DNA of 64,000 bases from Rhinopomastus cyanomelas. Lineage: Eukaryota > Chordata > Aves > Bucerotiformes > Rhinopomastidae. Numbering within the stretch: position 1 is the stretch's first letter; every line of letters begins with the position of its first letter. Position numbers and translations under genes: made by a program. The stretch lies in NCBI GenBank assembly GCA_013400115.1, contig VXBP01008912.1:645501-709500 (forward strand). The letters run 5' to 3'. The notes beneath the pieces are model-generated. The model was not told where the DNA came from and made no database searches. It was given only the letters and a program-made list of their open reading frames with translations. Below are positions 13,137-24,800 of the stretch, piece by piece.

Positions 13137-13366
13137 CCATAGGAGGTTCCACAGCAATATGAGAAGGAATTGCTTCCCAGTGTAGGTGACAGAGCTGGAA
13201 GAGGCTGCCCAGGGGCGTTGTGGAGTCTCCTTCTCTGGAGATGTTTAAAACCCACCTCGATGTGTTCCTGTGCGACTTGGTCTAGGAGATCCTGCTGTGT
13301 CAGGGGGATTGGACTAGATGATCTTTCGAGGTCCCTTCCAATCCCTAATGTTCTGGGATTCTGTGA
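13137..13366 (+). mobile_element. CR1 3' end, young group
   Basis: Sense copy from the AGGAGGTTCCACAGCAATAT segment through GAGTCTCCTTCTCTGGAGAT to GGTCCCTTCCAATCCCTAAT and GGGATTCTGTG. Confidence 0.92.
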
Positions 13367-13389
13367 AATCTTGACTTTACCTGAACTGA

Positions 13390-13460
13390 CCCCCTGGGAA
13401 GCCTGTTCCACTGCTCCATCACCCCCACTGTGAAGAAGTTTATGTATGAAAGGAACGGGA
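13390..13460 (-). mobile_element. Short opposite-strand CR1 piece
   Basis: CCCCCTGGGAAGCCTGTTCC and CACCCCCACTGTGAAGAAGT are the reverse complement of the internal part of the CR1 3' region. It faces the plus-strand copy that ends 24 bases to its left. Confidence 0.75.
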
Positions 13461-14191
13461 TATAGGACAAGCAACTGGACACACAGTTCTGCATCTGTCA
13501 GAGGTACAACCCCCTCTTTTTTCCTGCAAAAGACGAGCTTAGCTGAGGCTGACAAGAGATTTGAACATATTTTTTCACAGTTTATATAACATAGGCTTGA
13601 TGAGCTCGAACACTTACCTTGGAATCCAGAGCATCTGGTACTGCAGGGTGTTTCTCAGAGCCCAATGTACTCCCATGGCCAAGGTTATAAACAAACGTTG
13701 AATTCTGCCATTCATTCTCCACTTCTCTATCTGTGTGTTTTCCTCTTGTGCTTTAATCAATTTTAGAATCCTAGCATCCATTTACACAAGGACATCAGTA
13801 GACTGTAGCAACTTAAATAACGTTCTAACGGGGATAGAAGTCATCTGTCCATAACTTCCAAGGGACAAGGTTAATTTAGAAGATTTTTTTCATAGGCAAA
13901 CTTCTGTAAAAGTCTTTTTCGAAGTGGCCAGACGAGCTGTATGTTCTCTGTTTAGAAAATGAAGCATCACTGGGATGTGCAAACAAGTGAGTGCTACATG
14001 CTAGGGGGTTTGTATATAAGAACACAAGAATTACTGGAAACGTGCTAATTTATATTTCTAAAGTTACTGCCCATCTTAGAACCACAGAGATGTTTTCTCT
14101 TGATGCAGTTAAGGATAATACACAGTCAGTGTGCATTTTCTGAAACGACACTGGCCAGCGAACAAAGAAGAGCTCAGCAATGAATATGCCA

Positions 14192-14618
14192 CGAGTCACA
14201 GAAGGGACTGGAAGGGACCTCGAAAAATCATCTATGCCAATCCCCCTGCCAGGGCAGGATCACCTAGATCAAGTCACACAGGAACATGTCCAGGCAGGTT
14301 TTAAAGGTCTGCAGAGAAAGAGACTCCACAATCCCCCCGGGCAGCCTGTTTCAGTGCTCTGTCACCCTCACTGGGAAGAAGTTCCTTTTCATGTTGATGT
14401 GGAACCTCCTGTGTTCCAGCTGACACCCATTGCCCCTTGTCCTATCACTAGATGATACAGAGAAGAGCCTGGCTCCATCCTCCTGACACCCACCCTTCAC
14501 ATATTTATAGACATTAATGAGGTCACCCCTCAGTCTCCTCTAAGCCCAAGAGACCCAGGTCCCTCAGTCTTTCCTCACAAGGGAAGTGCTCTGCTCCCTT
14601 CATCATCTTCGTGGTTAC
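14192..14618 (-). mobile_element. CR1 3' region, young group, long copy
   Basis: This is one of the longest young copies. On the plus strand it runs from GAGTCACAGAAGGGACTGGA through the TTCCTTTTCATGTTGATGTG and CACCCATTGCCCCTTGTCCT segments. It then continues into TGAGGTCACCCCTCAGTCTC and the CATCATCTTCGTGG segment that lies next to the reverse transcriptase C-terminus. Confidence 0.93.
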
Positions 14619-17600
14619 CAACACATGACTAAAATAAGAAACACACAGTTTTAGTAAAAGAGAACTATTTGCTAGTTTGCCACCTACTTTACTTTCCCCT
14701 TTGGCCTTCTTGTGGTTGGTTTCCTTCTTTTACACCTTCACCTATTAGGACCAATTTCAACACTGTAATAGGCGAGAAGCTGCACGTTTTACAGCCCAGG
14801 AAAAGGCTGGCTCGTGCAGAACTGGTACAGAAGCCAGATTTTTAAGTACGAGAGGACAGCATCCATCTTTTTTTAACATGAAATCTTTGGATTGATAGAT
14901 AAATGCTAAAAAGCAGACTCCTTTAAAACTTGAAAACTGTTTTCACGTTGAATCAATATGCGCGTGTAGAACCTTGTTTAAGAAAACTGTTCAGCATGCA
15001 AAGTTTTAAATGCACAGTATCAAAGAATAATTTTTGACATTTTGATTCATACATGCTTATAAAGCTCCAAGACAACATGGTTTAATTATAAAACATATTT
15101 CTACTGCCTTAGTCATGCCAATTAAATTTGATTGGATACTTTCTTTATTCAACAAGCCCCTTTCATGTCATTTTAATTTACTGTCAAAGCAGGCTGAATA
15201 TTGGAAACTAAATTATTTACTACAGCCCATAAGCCAATAATGTTCCATTTGTCTCGTACAGAGGGAGACTAGACTAACAAGATTATTAAGGACATTACTT
15301 GTAATAGCGAATGTCCTTCACTTTATTTGAGCTTCATGCTGTGCTTTCAGAGATCATACTTCAAAAGAGCTCCATTTCATTCCATCACAGAACCTCTGAT
15401 ATAAATTATTCTTTGCTAGCTTTGTAATACTCCGATCACAGAGAAAGCGGACCCGATCTTGTTGGCTAAAAACAGAAGTTCCTTTTCAAAGATAATGACA
15501 GAGTTTACTTGTGCTAAAGACCTCTTGATGCCTCCCTCATGCCAGCAACACAGAACAGGCAGAAACCAGCCACATTCATCCAACAATGATAACATCTCAG
15601 AGATTTAACTCACAAAGGCTTTGGTCATCGCTGCAATGACTGCAAACCAAATTTGGCAATCTAAATGCATCTGGTTCAAACCAATCTTGGAAGTCCTTAA
15701 ACACACCGCGTAGAGACTGCGACACACGGAATGCACAAGAGGCTTCAGAAAACCTGCAGACCTAGCGTTCCACAAAAGGGACTTGGAACACAGAATTTGA
15801 ATTGTCTAAGATACAAGCCTGTCATACAGACTGAAAAATTGATAAAGGACTGCAAACACAAAGAGGGACTCAGAAGATAATCAGGCTAGGGAAGGAAATT
15901 GTTGATCTAATGTTAGAGCCACTCTCTGCCTTTTCGTTATGACTCAAGTTCATTTCATAGACTGCTAACTCAAAGCAACTGAATAATCTTGTTTGAATCA
16001 ACGGAACTGCTAACATGCCTACAAGTTAAGCACAAGGCTCGGTCTTCTGCTTAACTGAGGAGATTTGCTGTTTATGATACCAGAGAGTATTTCAAAGAGG
16101 CAAAAACCAGCATGAGGGAAGTAGAAAGGTTTTTAAAAACTGACTAGGACAACACTTTAGCTTGAGAACAAGGCCACTACCACATGGGGAAAAAACCTCC
16201 TTCGAGAACACTGCAAGAAAGGCAGAAGCGCTCAACAATTCCTCTGTCCTCACGTCCATACACGAGGAAAACCTTCACCCTCGTGCCGTGCACTGCGTGT
16301 TGAATTTCAGATACCAGCACCAATGGGGAAGAGACAATTATTAGCCATTAGCCACATTTCTTCTGCATAGAACTGACTATCCTGAGTTGGGAAGATCAAC
16401 TCAAAAGAGCTGTGGGGGGAAAAGTAACTTGGGATATAGCTTATGGTCACAGAATCTGTGGTTGGAAGACACCTTTCAGATCACCCATCTAACAGCAGCC
16501 CAGGCAGTACTGAAGTCTCACCGACTTACTGGCACTTGTGAAAACTGGGATTATGTTGAGTTACCTGCTTTCATCCACTTCAATTACCTTTGGTTTTTGT
16601 GAGGATACACACCCTGAGAAAATACGACAGCTGTGGAAGACGAAGAAGAGGACAAAGATACCAAGTCTCTTCATATCGAGACTGTCGAGAAAACAGTGGA
16701 ATGGCTGGAGAGTTTAAACTGTTAAAAACCTTGGAAACATTAGCAGAAATTAGGGTTAGGGTGAAGACTAAATTTCTTAACTTAATCCACGAAGGATGGG
16801 CTTTTCCCAGCGTTTCTGTACGCCGGTTAGTTACCTGATCAGGACACCCGCCAGCTAGAAGAATTAAACGATGACAAATCTACCCCAACGTTGCTGAATA
16901 CGCAGAAATACAGAGTAGGAGACAGCAGCAATGTTTTCTTGACAAAAGCACTTTTTGACAATGGAGGAGGGCATGAGGTGATAATTTAGTGTTCCAGCAC
17001 AGCTTTACTGGATAATGGCCAAATTTCTCAAAGCAAACACAGCTGTAATGTTTATGTTCAAAACAACAGGCTATGACAGCAGTCGGTCAGACATTCCGCA
17101 TCCCTCAAGTCCTGAAAATAAATCGTTCCTTTTCACACAATGAAGAGAGAGATTGCTAAAGCCTAACATGACAGAACCCTCTGGGAAAAGGGTGGCCTCC
17201 TCACAGGAAGGATTGGTCACTTGCTTTTTGAGCGCTCCGCAAATCAACCCGATCCGTTCATGGGCATCTCTGAACGACCCTAATGAAATCAGAACGGAAA
17301 CCTAAGAGAAGATGCTACTAACAAAGCTACTGCTGCTAATGCCCCAATCATTAAGAATGGGGAGAACTTTCAGTTCTTTAAATCTTCAAGACCATTCCAG
17401 ATCTTTTTTCATAGATCTGCAGTTTGATTCTATAAAATCAGATACAGCAACTCTACCGCTGAATATCTGTCTTAGTACAAAATTACTAGAAGATATGAAA
17501 TGAAGAACGACTGAGTAGCCCACATTAAAGAAAAGAAAGTCTTACTGTAATGTTTGCACACTGAAATGTACTTTATGGCTCTTCTGTACTGAGGATACAC

Positions 17601-18260
17601 ATCCCCTGTGAGGGTTTAAATCAAGATGTTCCCAAGGCTGATGGTGAACTTGTCGAAACCCAGGAACTGCAGTAAGAATCCCGAATTCCTGTTTTTTTAA
17701 ATGTTGGATTCCTTTCTCAACAGTTGTTATATCTAGATGTGTTTCAACTACCTGAAAGCTAGAAACACTTACTCAAACTTCACAGTTTTTACGCGTTTAA
17801 CATATCCCGATAGATAAAAATCCAACCAACATTCCATACAAGCCTTTGAGAAGTCACCACCCATCAGTTACTTGCACAGGACCCGTATCTTCCAGCTCAG
17901 CTAACAGTGAAAATTTGACCATTAAAAAAAATACCCCCCCCAAACCAAACCCTGAATTCTGAGGACAAATCCCATAACGTCCATGTAATGTTGCCTGAAT
18001 CAACAGCACAGATTCTAAATGTTAAGCTGAGTCTTACAAGCTGTAATCCTCATGTGCCTCCTGAATTGTCTCCTCTTTGTCTTCACGGCACTAATACGTC
18101 CACAGCTCATGAGCTGATCAATGTTTTAATCCTTCTTAAAAAAAGTGTTTTAAAGAAATGTGCTAGAAATGCACTGAGATTCTAATTTCCTGCAGAAATA
18201 AGGTACAAATGCAGTAATCATGAAGAAACACCCCTATAAGGCACAATAAATTTGTTTATT
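14619..18260. other. NPAS3 intron, mostly single-copy
   Basis: Apart from an eroded CR1 at 16447 I see no repeat or gene. Positions 14880-15330 are A+T-rich with ATTAAATT-like motifs and no mobile element, typical of candidate conserved enhancers. Confidence 0.55.
16447..16530 (-). mobile_element. Eroded CR1 3' end
   Basis: TCACAGAATCTGTGGTTGGA, ACACCTTTCAGATCA and a cytosine-poor continuation suggest an old antisense CR1 end. Confidence 0.6.
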
Positions 18261-18466
18261 AATCACAGGATCACAGAACATCAGGGATTGGAAGTGACCT
18301 CAAAAGATCATCCAGTCCAATCCCCCTGCCACAGCAGAATCACCCAGACCAAGTCACACAGGACCACATCCAGGTGGGTTTTAAACGTCTCCAGAGAAGG
18401 CGACTCCACAACCCCCCTGGGCAGCCCCTTCCAGTGCTCTGTCACCCTCACTGGGAAGAAGTTCCA
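18261..18466 (-). mobile_element. CR1 3' end, young group
   Basis: AATCACAGGATCACAGAACA, then AGGGATTGGAAGTGACCTCA, continuing to CTCACTGGGAAGAAGTTCC, where similarity stops. Confidence 0.93.
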
Positions 18467-19584
18467 CATGAGCTCCCTTTAGGGGAGTGTTTCTCTAATT
18501 AAACAGGTATGAATTCACATTTATGTAACACAGGCATGGGCAAACCCATCAAAATATACTATATTCAAATAAGATTCAGTCCAGCTGTTCTAAGCCTGGG
18601 AAAACACGTATCTGTAATAAATTAATAGGATCCCTCACACATTAATACATATTATACATCCATGTGTTCTCAGGACACTTCTAATAGCTGCTGGAATTCA
18701 GCTGAGAGAAATCTGAAATGCAGTCTCCCGGCTTTTTCATCCCAAGCATTTCTTTTGTACGGAGCCAGGTGACAGGAAAGGCTTCTTTTTTTATATTCCT
18801 GCAGGTTCTCTGACAAACAGCAGAGCTAAAGCGATTCAATGGTAAATTAGGCCTCGTAAAGCTATACGGAAAGATGCTCAACAAGTAGTTTCATGCCACT
18901 TTTCTGGATTTATGTTACACATGTGTTGTGCTAAAAGACAAAAAGCATGAATTCTTTAACATTTCCACATAAAAAATCATGTGCATAAACTAATGGGGGC
19001 TTTTTTCCTGATTGAACTTTACACACCATGTTCCATTTTGACTGAAACAGTGAAATAACTAGCATGTTGCCTCTCTGAAGCCGAAAGCAATTTCCTTTTC
19101 TAATTTTAGTTATGCAAAGCCTATGGGCATCATCAGCATTTAGTAATTAGTTTTATAATTACTGCTGTTTTGCTCACTGTCATTCAATTTTTCTTACAAC
19201 ATGGTCTGGGATTGAAACATCCCACATCCACAGCTGTGTAAATTGCCATCCATTTATAAGACAAAAAAAGTAACGCTCAACGTACATCATTATTCAGTCA
19301 AGGCTGCGCTACTGGTACTTAGGTGATGCTTTGAGTACATAAGCTGCCCAGTGAAATACAAAGGGAAACGGAATTCAAACACTTCGTAGATGTTGTATCA
19401 GACAGGAAAGTCTGGAAGATCTAAACTGGAAATAAAACGACTCCCATTAAATAAGATTTATTCTTATCAGATTTCAGTTCCATTACCGATGTTGATGTAG
19501 ATTCTAAAGACTGTGACTAACTGTGTAGGCATCTAACCTAGAATTGCCAATTGATACGGTGTCAATACACTCAGACATGATATA

Positions 19585-19812
19585 GGGGTTCCACATCAAT
19601 ATGAGAAGGACCTTCTTCCCAGTGAGGGTGCCAGAGCCCTGGAAGGGGCTGCCCAGCATGGTTGTGGAGTCTCCTTCATGGGGGATGTATAAGACCCACC
19701 TGGATGTGTTCCTGTATGACTTGGTCTAGGTGATCCTGCTGTGTCAGGGGGATTGGACTAGATTATCTTTAGAGGTCCCTTCCAATCCCTAATAATTCCA
19801 TGATTCTATGAT
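19585..19812 (+). mobile_element. CR1 3' end, young group
   Basis: GGGGTTCCACATCAATATGA, GGAAGGGGCTGCCCAGCATG, GACTTGGTCTAGGTGATCCT, and a tail CCATGATTCTATGAT that keeps two terminal repeats. Confidence 0.93.
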
Positions 19813-20587
19813 ATTACAAAATATTCTGCATGCCTGACAAGTGTAAAAACACAGATGGCTTTTGGGACTAGAAAATTTGAGATGTCTGACTTGACTTTCA
19901 TTTTTTGAAGGCTAGAAGTATAAGAGCCCAATAAGCGTGGTGAGGAGAACATCCCCACACAAGGCTTTGTCAGCTTTGGCCAGCTACGCTGGATGCCAGC
20001 CTGCTAGAGCAGGGCTGTGCCCTTGCAGGGAACCACCTTCTCTCGTCACTGGTGACACCAGAGCGCACCGGCTGGTGCTCAGAACGGAACATCAGCAACA
20101 GGACAGCTCATACTTGCAATTCCCTCCGTCCCACTGGAAAGCAGGATAACACACACCTTATAATCTGATTCCCTGTCCTTTGTCGAGCTCAGCTAGGAGA
20201 AAACAGCTGCTAATAAACATAAAGCTGTCACAGACAAAGGGCAAGATTGTGCTCAGCCCAGGGAAGAGGGTAGAGGAGAAACTCTGCTTTCAAGGAGTTT
20301 TGGAGGACTGTCCTCTACCTTATGTTTTGTGGCACAGCTAGACTCTGACAGTTTGTGTCCCAAGTGAACTGATTAGAAAGGTAAAATAATTCTAAACATT
20401 TAGGGTTTGGCTGTTTTAGTGAATACATCACATTTATTATGAACTGAGATTGAAAAGTCAGTGCTTTCTCAGCGAGTAAAATCTTGGACCCTTAAACAAA
20501 GCCTGAAAATCAAAACCAAAGCTTTGCCTCCAGCCATGTGACAGAGTAATGGGACAAGAAGATCCTCAGAGTAGAGACTCAGGCAAT

Positions 20588-20634
20588 CGATGATCTCTTG
20601 GGTCCCTTCCAACCCCTAACATCCTATGATCCTA
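20588..20634 (+). mobile_element. Very short CR1 3' terminus
   Basis: Only GATGATCTCTTGGGTCCCTT and CCAACCCCTAACATCCTATG remain, about 45 bp of CR1 end. Confidence 0.65.
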
Positions 20635-22113
20635 ATCACAGTGGCGATTCCTTACTCCTTGGCTCCTTTGAAGAGTTCTGACATTATAAAAGAAGCAGCA
20701 CAAAAGTATTTGGAGAGGAAGAAGGCCAGTTGCTGGTGTGGTGGTAGGCATCAGTCCTTCAAAGCTACCCTTCGTGCTGTTGGTAGTCATCTCCTGGCAG
20801 ACCTGTGTCACTGGGGAGACTAACCCTTGCCAAGTAGTGGCCTTCAGAGAGGTTGTGTTTCTGCTGGGAAAAGAGAGTCAAGCTGAGGCAGGAGCTAGGT
20901 TGTGGTGGGGTGTGCAGCCCCAGTGAGCTTTGCATTGGGTCGATGGCACAGCCTTGCTGAAAGCCCTGTGTAAGGGGAGTGCAGCAGGAAAAGGGCCGAG
21001 AGGTCCACAAAGGCAACTCACAGGCTGTAGACCTTATCACTGAGGGTGAGCATGAACCAGACTGTAGCTGTTAATCTGTGAGGAGTGGTAGGTAAAAGCA
21101 GTCAGTAAGGTCTGGAGGAACAGTAAGGAATCATTTTGTGCGTGGATGACCTCTGAAGTTAGATGAAAAACACCATGTGGGACAGGCCAGACCATATTTC
21201 AAGAAAAGCTTCAACACGTCCTCTTCTTGCATGGCTCAGGACAACTATTGCTATCCTACAGGGCTAACATTGCAGGAAAGGAGTTTAGAAGCTGGAAAAA
21301 TTGATTAAGTTGAATGTTTTTAGGTGTCTGACTACACATGGGGACAGAGTTTGGTGGTAAAAGGCTGGGAGAGGAGGCTGAATGAATCTTCCTGGACTTC
21401 TAAAAGGGAGAGCTGCACCTGTAAGTCGATGGATATGAAAGTCTCCTCTTCACTTTGGATGGGTCCAATAAAACAGTGCAAAGGGAAAACAGAGGTTTGA
21501 CTGTGGAAGAAATGCTGCCTGATGGATGGAGCAGATCACATAAGGTAGTAACTACAACTCTTTTCTTCTCGCCAGCTTTTGAACCTACTCTGCTGCAACA
21601 CGTGCAAAGTATTTTGAGATCTTCAAACCACAATTCCCGTATAAACCTGAACAAGCAATAGTGCACGGTCCAGAAACCTCTTCATTCATAAAATATTCCT
21701 GGCCATATGTCTGTAAACTCATCGCAGTCGCCAAAACGCTAGGAAACATGGCACGAAGAAGTGTGAAAAATAACACATGACATCGATCTGATGCAGCTCC
21801 GGGAAGCAGTTTCAGGGGAAAACACTCCAAGGCCAGCAGCATCCAGGGGCCATCAGAAATGTATGTCTCCTTGTTTTGTCAGTGCCTATTAATCCAAACG
21901 GTACTGACAGTCAAAGGTTAAAAATGGGAATAAATTAACGTTATTGTCAATCATTACATACAGAAGAATAATTAACTCGCTATGTTTATTTATCTACTTT
22001 TGCCACTTGATTAAATGAAGGATTGATGACAGGTTCCTTGTTTTCTTTTCCTTCTTTTTGTCGGTATAAATGATCAGTATGAAACTAAACGGAGGCATTA
22101 AACAGAAGTTGTT

Positions 22114-22388
22114 AGAATCATAGGATCATTAGGGACTGGAAGAGACCTCAAAAGATCATCCAGTCCAAATCTCCCCACCTAGATCCTAGCAGGATCACCT
22201 AGACCAGGTCACACAGGAACACGTCCAGGCAGGTTTTAAACATCTCCAGAGAAGGAGACTCAACAACCCCCCTGGGCAGCCCCTTCCAATGCTCTGTCAC
22301 CCTCAGTGGGAACAAGTTCCTTCTGATATTTATATGGAACCTCCTCTGTTCCAGCTCACACCCACTGCTCCCTGTCCTATCACTAGAA
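22114..22388 (-). mobile_element. CR1 3' region, young group
   Basis: It starts AATCATAGGATCATTAGGGA and continues to CCCTGTCCTATCACTAG. A divergent CACCTAGATCCTAG piece replaces the usual TGCCACAG, apparently a small local duplication of the neighbouring CACCTAGA motif. Confidence 0.92.
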
Positions 22389-23777
22389 GTATAAAATATC
22401 CTACTGATGGATTCAGATGATCAACCTCCTTCCTCCTCTGTTGTAACTTACTACAGTACATGAAGACATACACAAAGAACTCCATCAGTAGCAGAAATAC
22501 ACTGGAACCTGACTTGCTTTCCTCTCAATTATTATTAATGTGATGGTTTAATTTTTTAAAAGGAGCATTTGAGAAGTTCTGTAGAGAGGCTGTGCAAATC
22601 AGTGCAGTTATCCAGCTTATCTGTGGACAAACAACCAATTTATCACTGGAGAACTCACAGCCAGCACTGTGCGCAAAGAGGCCACGGAATCCTTAAGTGC
22701 TGGCTACTGAGTAACGGGAAAAAAATCAGGGCAAGCGTGGATATGAGAAATTGAAAAACTGCTATTTGGGGAATGTGAGACAAGGGAAGAGAGCAAGTCA
22801 GTTCTCTCTGCAGGCTGCCTGTACCACCTCAGACTCAAGGGTTTTCTTTTCCTCCTCACTTCACAAACAAGACAAGCAAGACCTACAGCTCTGACGCCAC
22901 TTCCTTTCATGTAGCACAGAAATGAAGAAATTGCCCCAAATTCTTGAGGACAGATGAAATCCCAAGCCTCTGAAGTGGGGACTGAGGCAGAGTTTCTCCT
23001 GAGCTACCCATGGATTGCTGGCTGGGCCTGGCAAGTTAACTGAACGCAAGTGCAGTTTGGGAGAGTTGAAGGAATTGACCCAGAAGCCTGAGCTTTTGTA
23101 CAGGATTAAAAGGAAAGTAAAAGATCTTTCTCCCAGAGCAATTCACGGTGGTAAATGGCTGGCAGCTTGAAACCTTTGTCTGTTACAGAATTTACTGTTG
23201 AGAACACAACGATGAAGGAGGTCACCAGGAAAATCTGCTGCTCTGTGCACCCTTGTGCAGAAACTACCCAAGTCTCAAGAAGCCCCTCTTCCTCTCAAGA
23301 CAAGGCTCACGTCCTTTCATTACCTGCAAATAGCGCAGACAGCTGAAATCAAACACCACAGATAACCGGAGTCCACTTAACTCTAATTTTGAACTAAAGG
23401 AAATCTGGGTCCAGGAGGAGTTATTTTCATCCTATTTCCATACAAACTCTGCCTCCAGTTAAAACACTGCCCTAGAAAGTGGGTTCCTTTCCTTGCAGAG
23501 CACCAGCTCCTGGACACCACCGCACTGCGTGTTTGAGCGTGTGGAGGTGACTCCGAGGCAGGTCTTGGTGTAGGAGAACCCTCTGTGCAGGATTAGGAAG
23601 GATCTGCTGAGCTCAGCTGGGCTTGGCCATGTTCTGGATTCTCTTGTGATGGTATGAAACTGATACCCAACGTGCCGCTGCAAGTTGTCTGCGTAGCACA
23701 GTTATCAGACCGGAAAGTGGCCACAGTAACAATTCAGACAACCCTGGAGAGATGTCTGTTTCCAGAGATGTTCTGAA

Positions 23778-23935
23778 CCACACAATCTCTTTGGGTGGAA
23801 GAGACCTCCAATATCAAGTCCAACCATCAACCCAGCACTGCCAAGTCACTACTAAGTCACGTCCCTAAGCACCACACCTACGTGCCCCTTAAACACCTCC
23901 AAAGGAGGTGACTCCACCATTCTGTGGGTAAGCTC
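23778..23935 (-). mobile_element. CR1 3' end, older group
   Basis: CACACAATCTCTTTGGGTGG, GACCTCCAATATCAAGTCCA and CTTAAACACCTCCAAAGGAG give the reverse of an older CR1 3' end, then GTGACTCCACC. It is clearly diverged from the young group. Confidence 0.8.
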
Positions 23936-24361
23936 TCACTGCACTGGAACCTGTGCTGGCCCATTCGATACCCTAACTGGGAAAGCCACTTTCCCCAGCA
24001 GATTACTTCCCAGACTCAACTTGTGATGCCTGCTCTCCAAGCTCAGTTCTCTCTAGCACAGCCCACTCCCACTGAAATAATCAGGCCACTGCAGCAAAAC
24101 ACAAACCATGGGTAACCTTCAGTATTCACCCTTATTTCTGAGAATTTACCTCTTCACACTGTTCAATCCTTAGAAGCAAAAGGGATCCAGAAACATCCCA
24201 ATGAGAGAGAAATTCATACTAATCCTCGACATTAAGAGAAGGGCCCTTATATTACATAAAAATGAACAGAAAATAGATGTCATGGGATAAAACTGAACAT
24301 CTACACCAGGACAGCTACTGTGATTTTTTACTTTGGGCTTACAACCCTGCTAGCAAAACGC

Positions 24362-24800
24362 CGTGTTCAGCTGTGGCTTCCTTCATTCTGAAAATCTGTT
24401 AGAAAATTGGATAGGACTCAAGTAAGAGCTACAAGAATGATTAGACTTGTGAAAGTCATTCCCTACAGTGAAAGACTAAGAAAGCTCAATTTATTTAGTT
24501 ACTGAAAAGAAGGTTAAGAGGATCACAATACCTACATGTGGAAGAGATTTCTGACAGTAGGCAGCTCATTAATCTAGTGAAAAAGGCATAACAAGATCCA
24601 GTGTTTGGAAGCTGAAATAAGACTACGTATGAGGCCCACCTCTTTCACCGTGACAGTAATTAACCAGTGGAGCAATCTGCCCAGGGATGCAGCTGATTCT
24701 TTATCATTTAAATGCTTTGCATCAACATTAGATACTTTCCAAAGAGATAAACTTGTATCTCAAACAGATGCACAAAGTACTGGATGAGGGTCTGTGCCTG
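24362..24800 (+). mobile_element. Ancient CR1 relic, reptile-type
   Basis: The sequence follows the C-terminal reverse transcriptase and 3' UTR order of deep amniote CR1 elements: a GTGAAAGACTAAGAAAGCTC block, GAAGGTTAAGAGGATCACAA, CTACATGTGGAAGAGATTTC and GGTATAACAAG-like CATAACAAGATCCAGTG. After these come GTGACAGTAATTAACCAGTG, GGAGCAATCTGCCCAGGGAT and an A+T-rich end. It is much older than any other CR1 here. Confidence 0.8.

Larger units (their letters stand above)
18467..23777. other. NPAS3 intron with scattered CR1
   Basis: Single-copy sequence around the CR1 copies at 19585, 20588 and 22114. Positions 18900-19260 are repeat-free and A+T-rich. No convincing exon was seen. Confidence 0.55.

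Noticed and set aside
12962..13555. 197-codon minus-strand open frame
   Set aside because: It runs through the CR1 pieces at 13137-13460 in antisense. Similar antisense peptides appear at every young CR1 copy, so it is not a gene.
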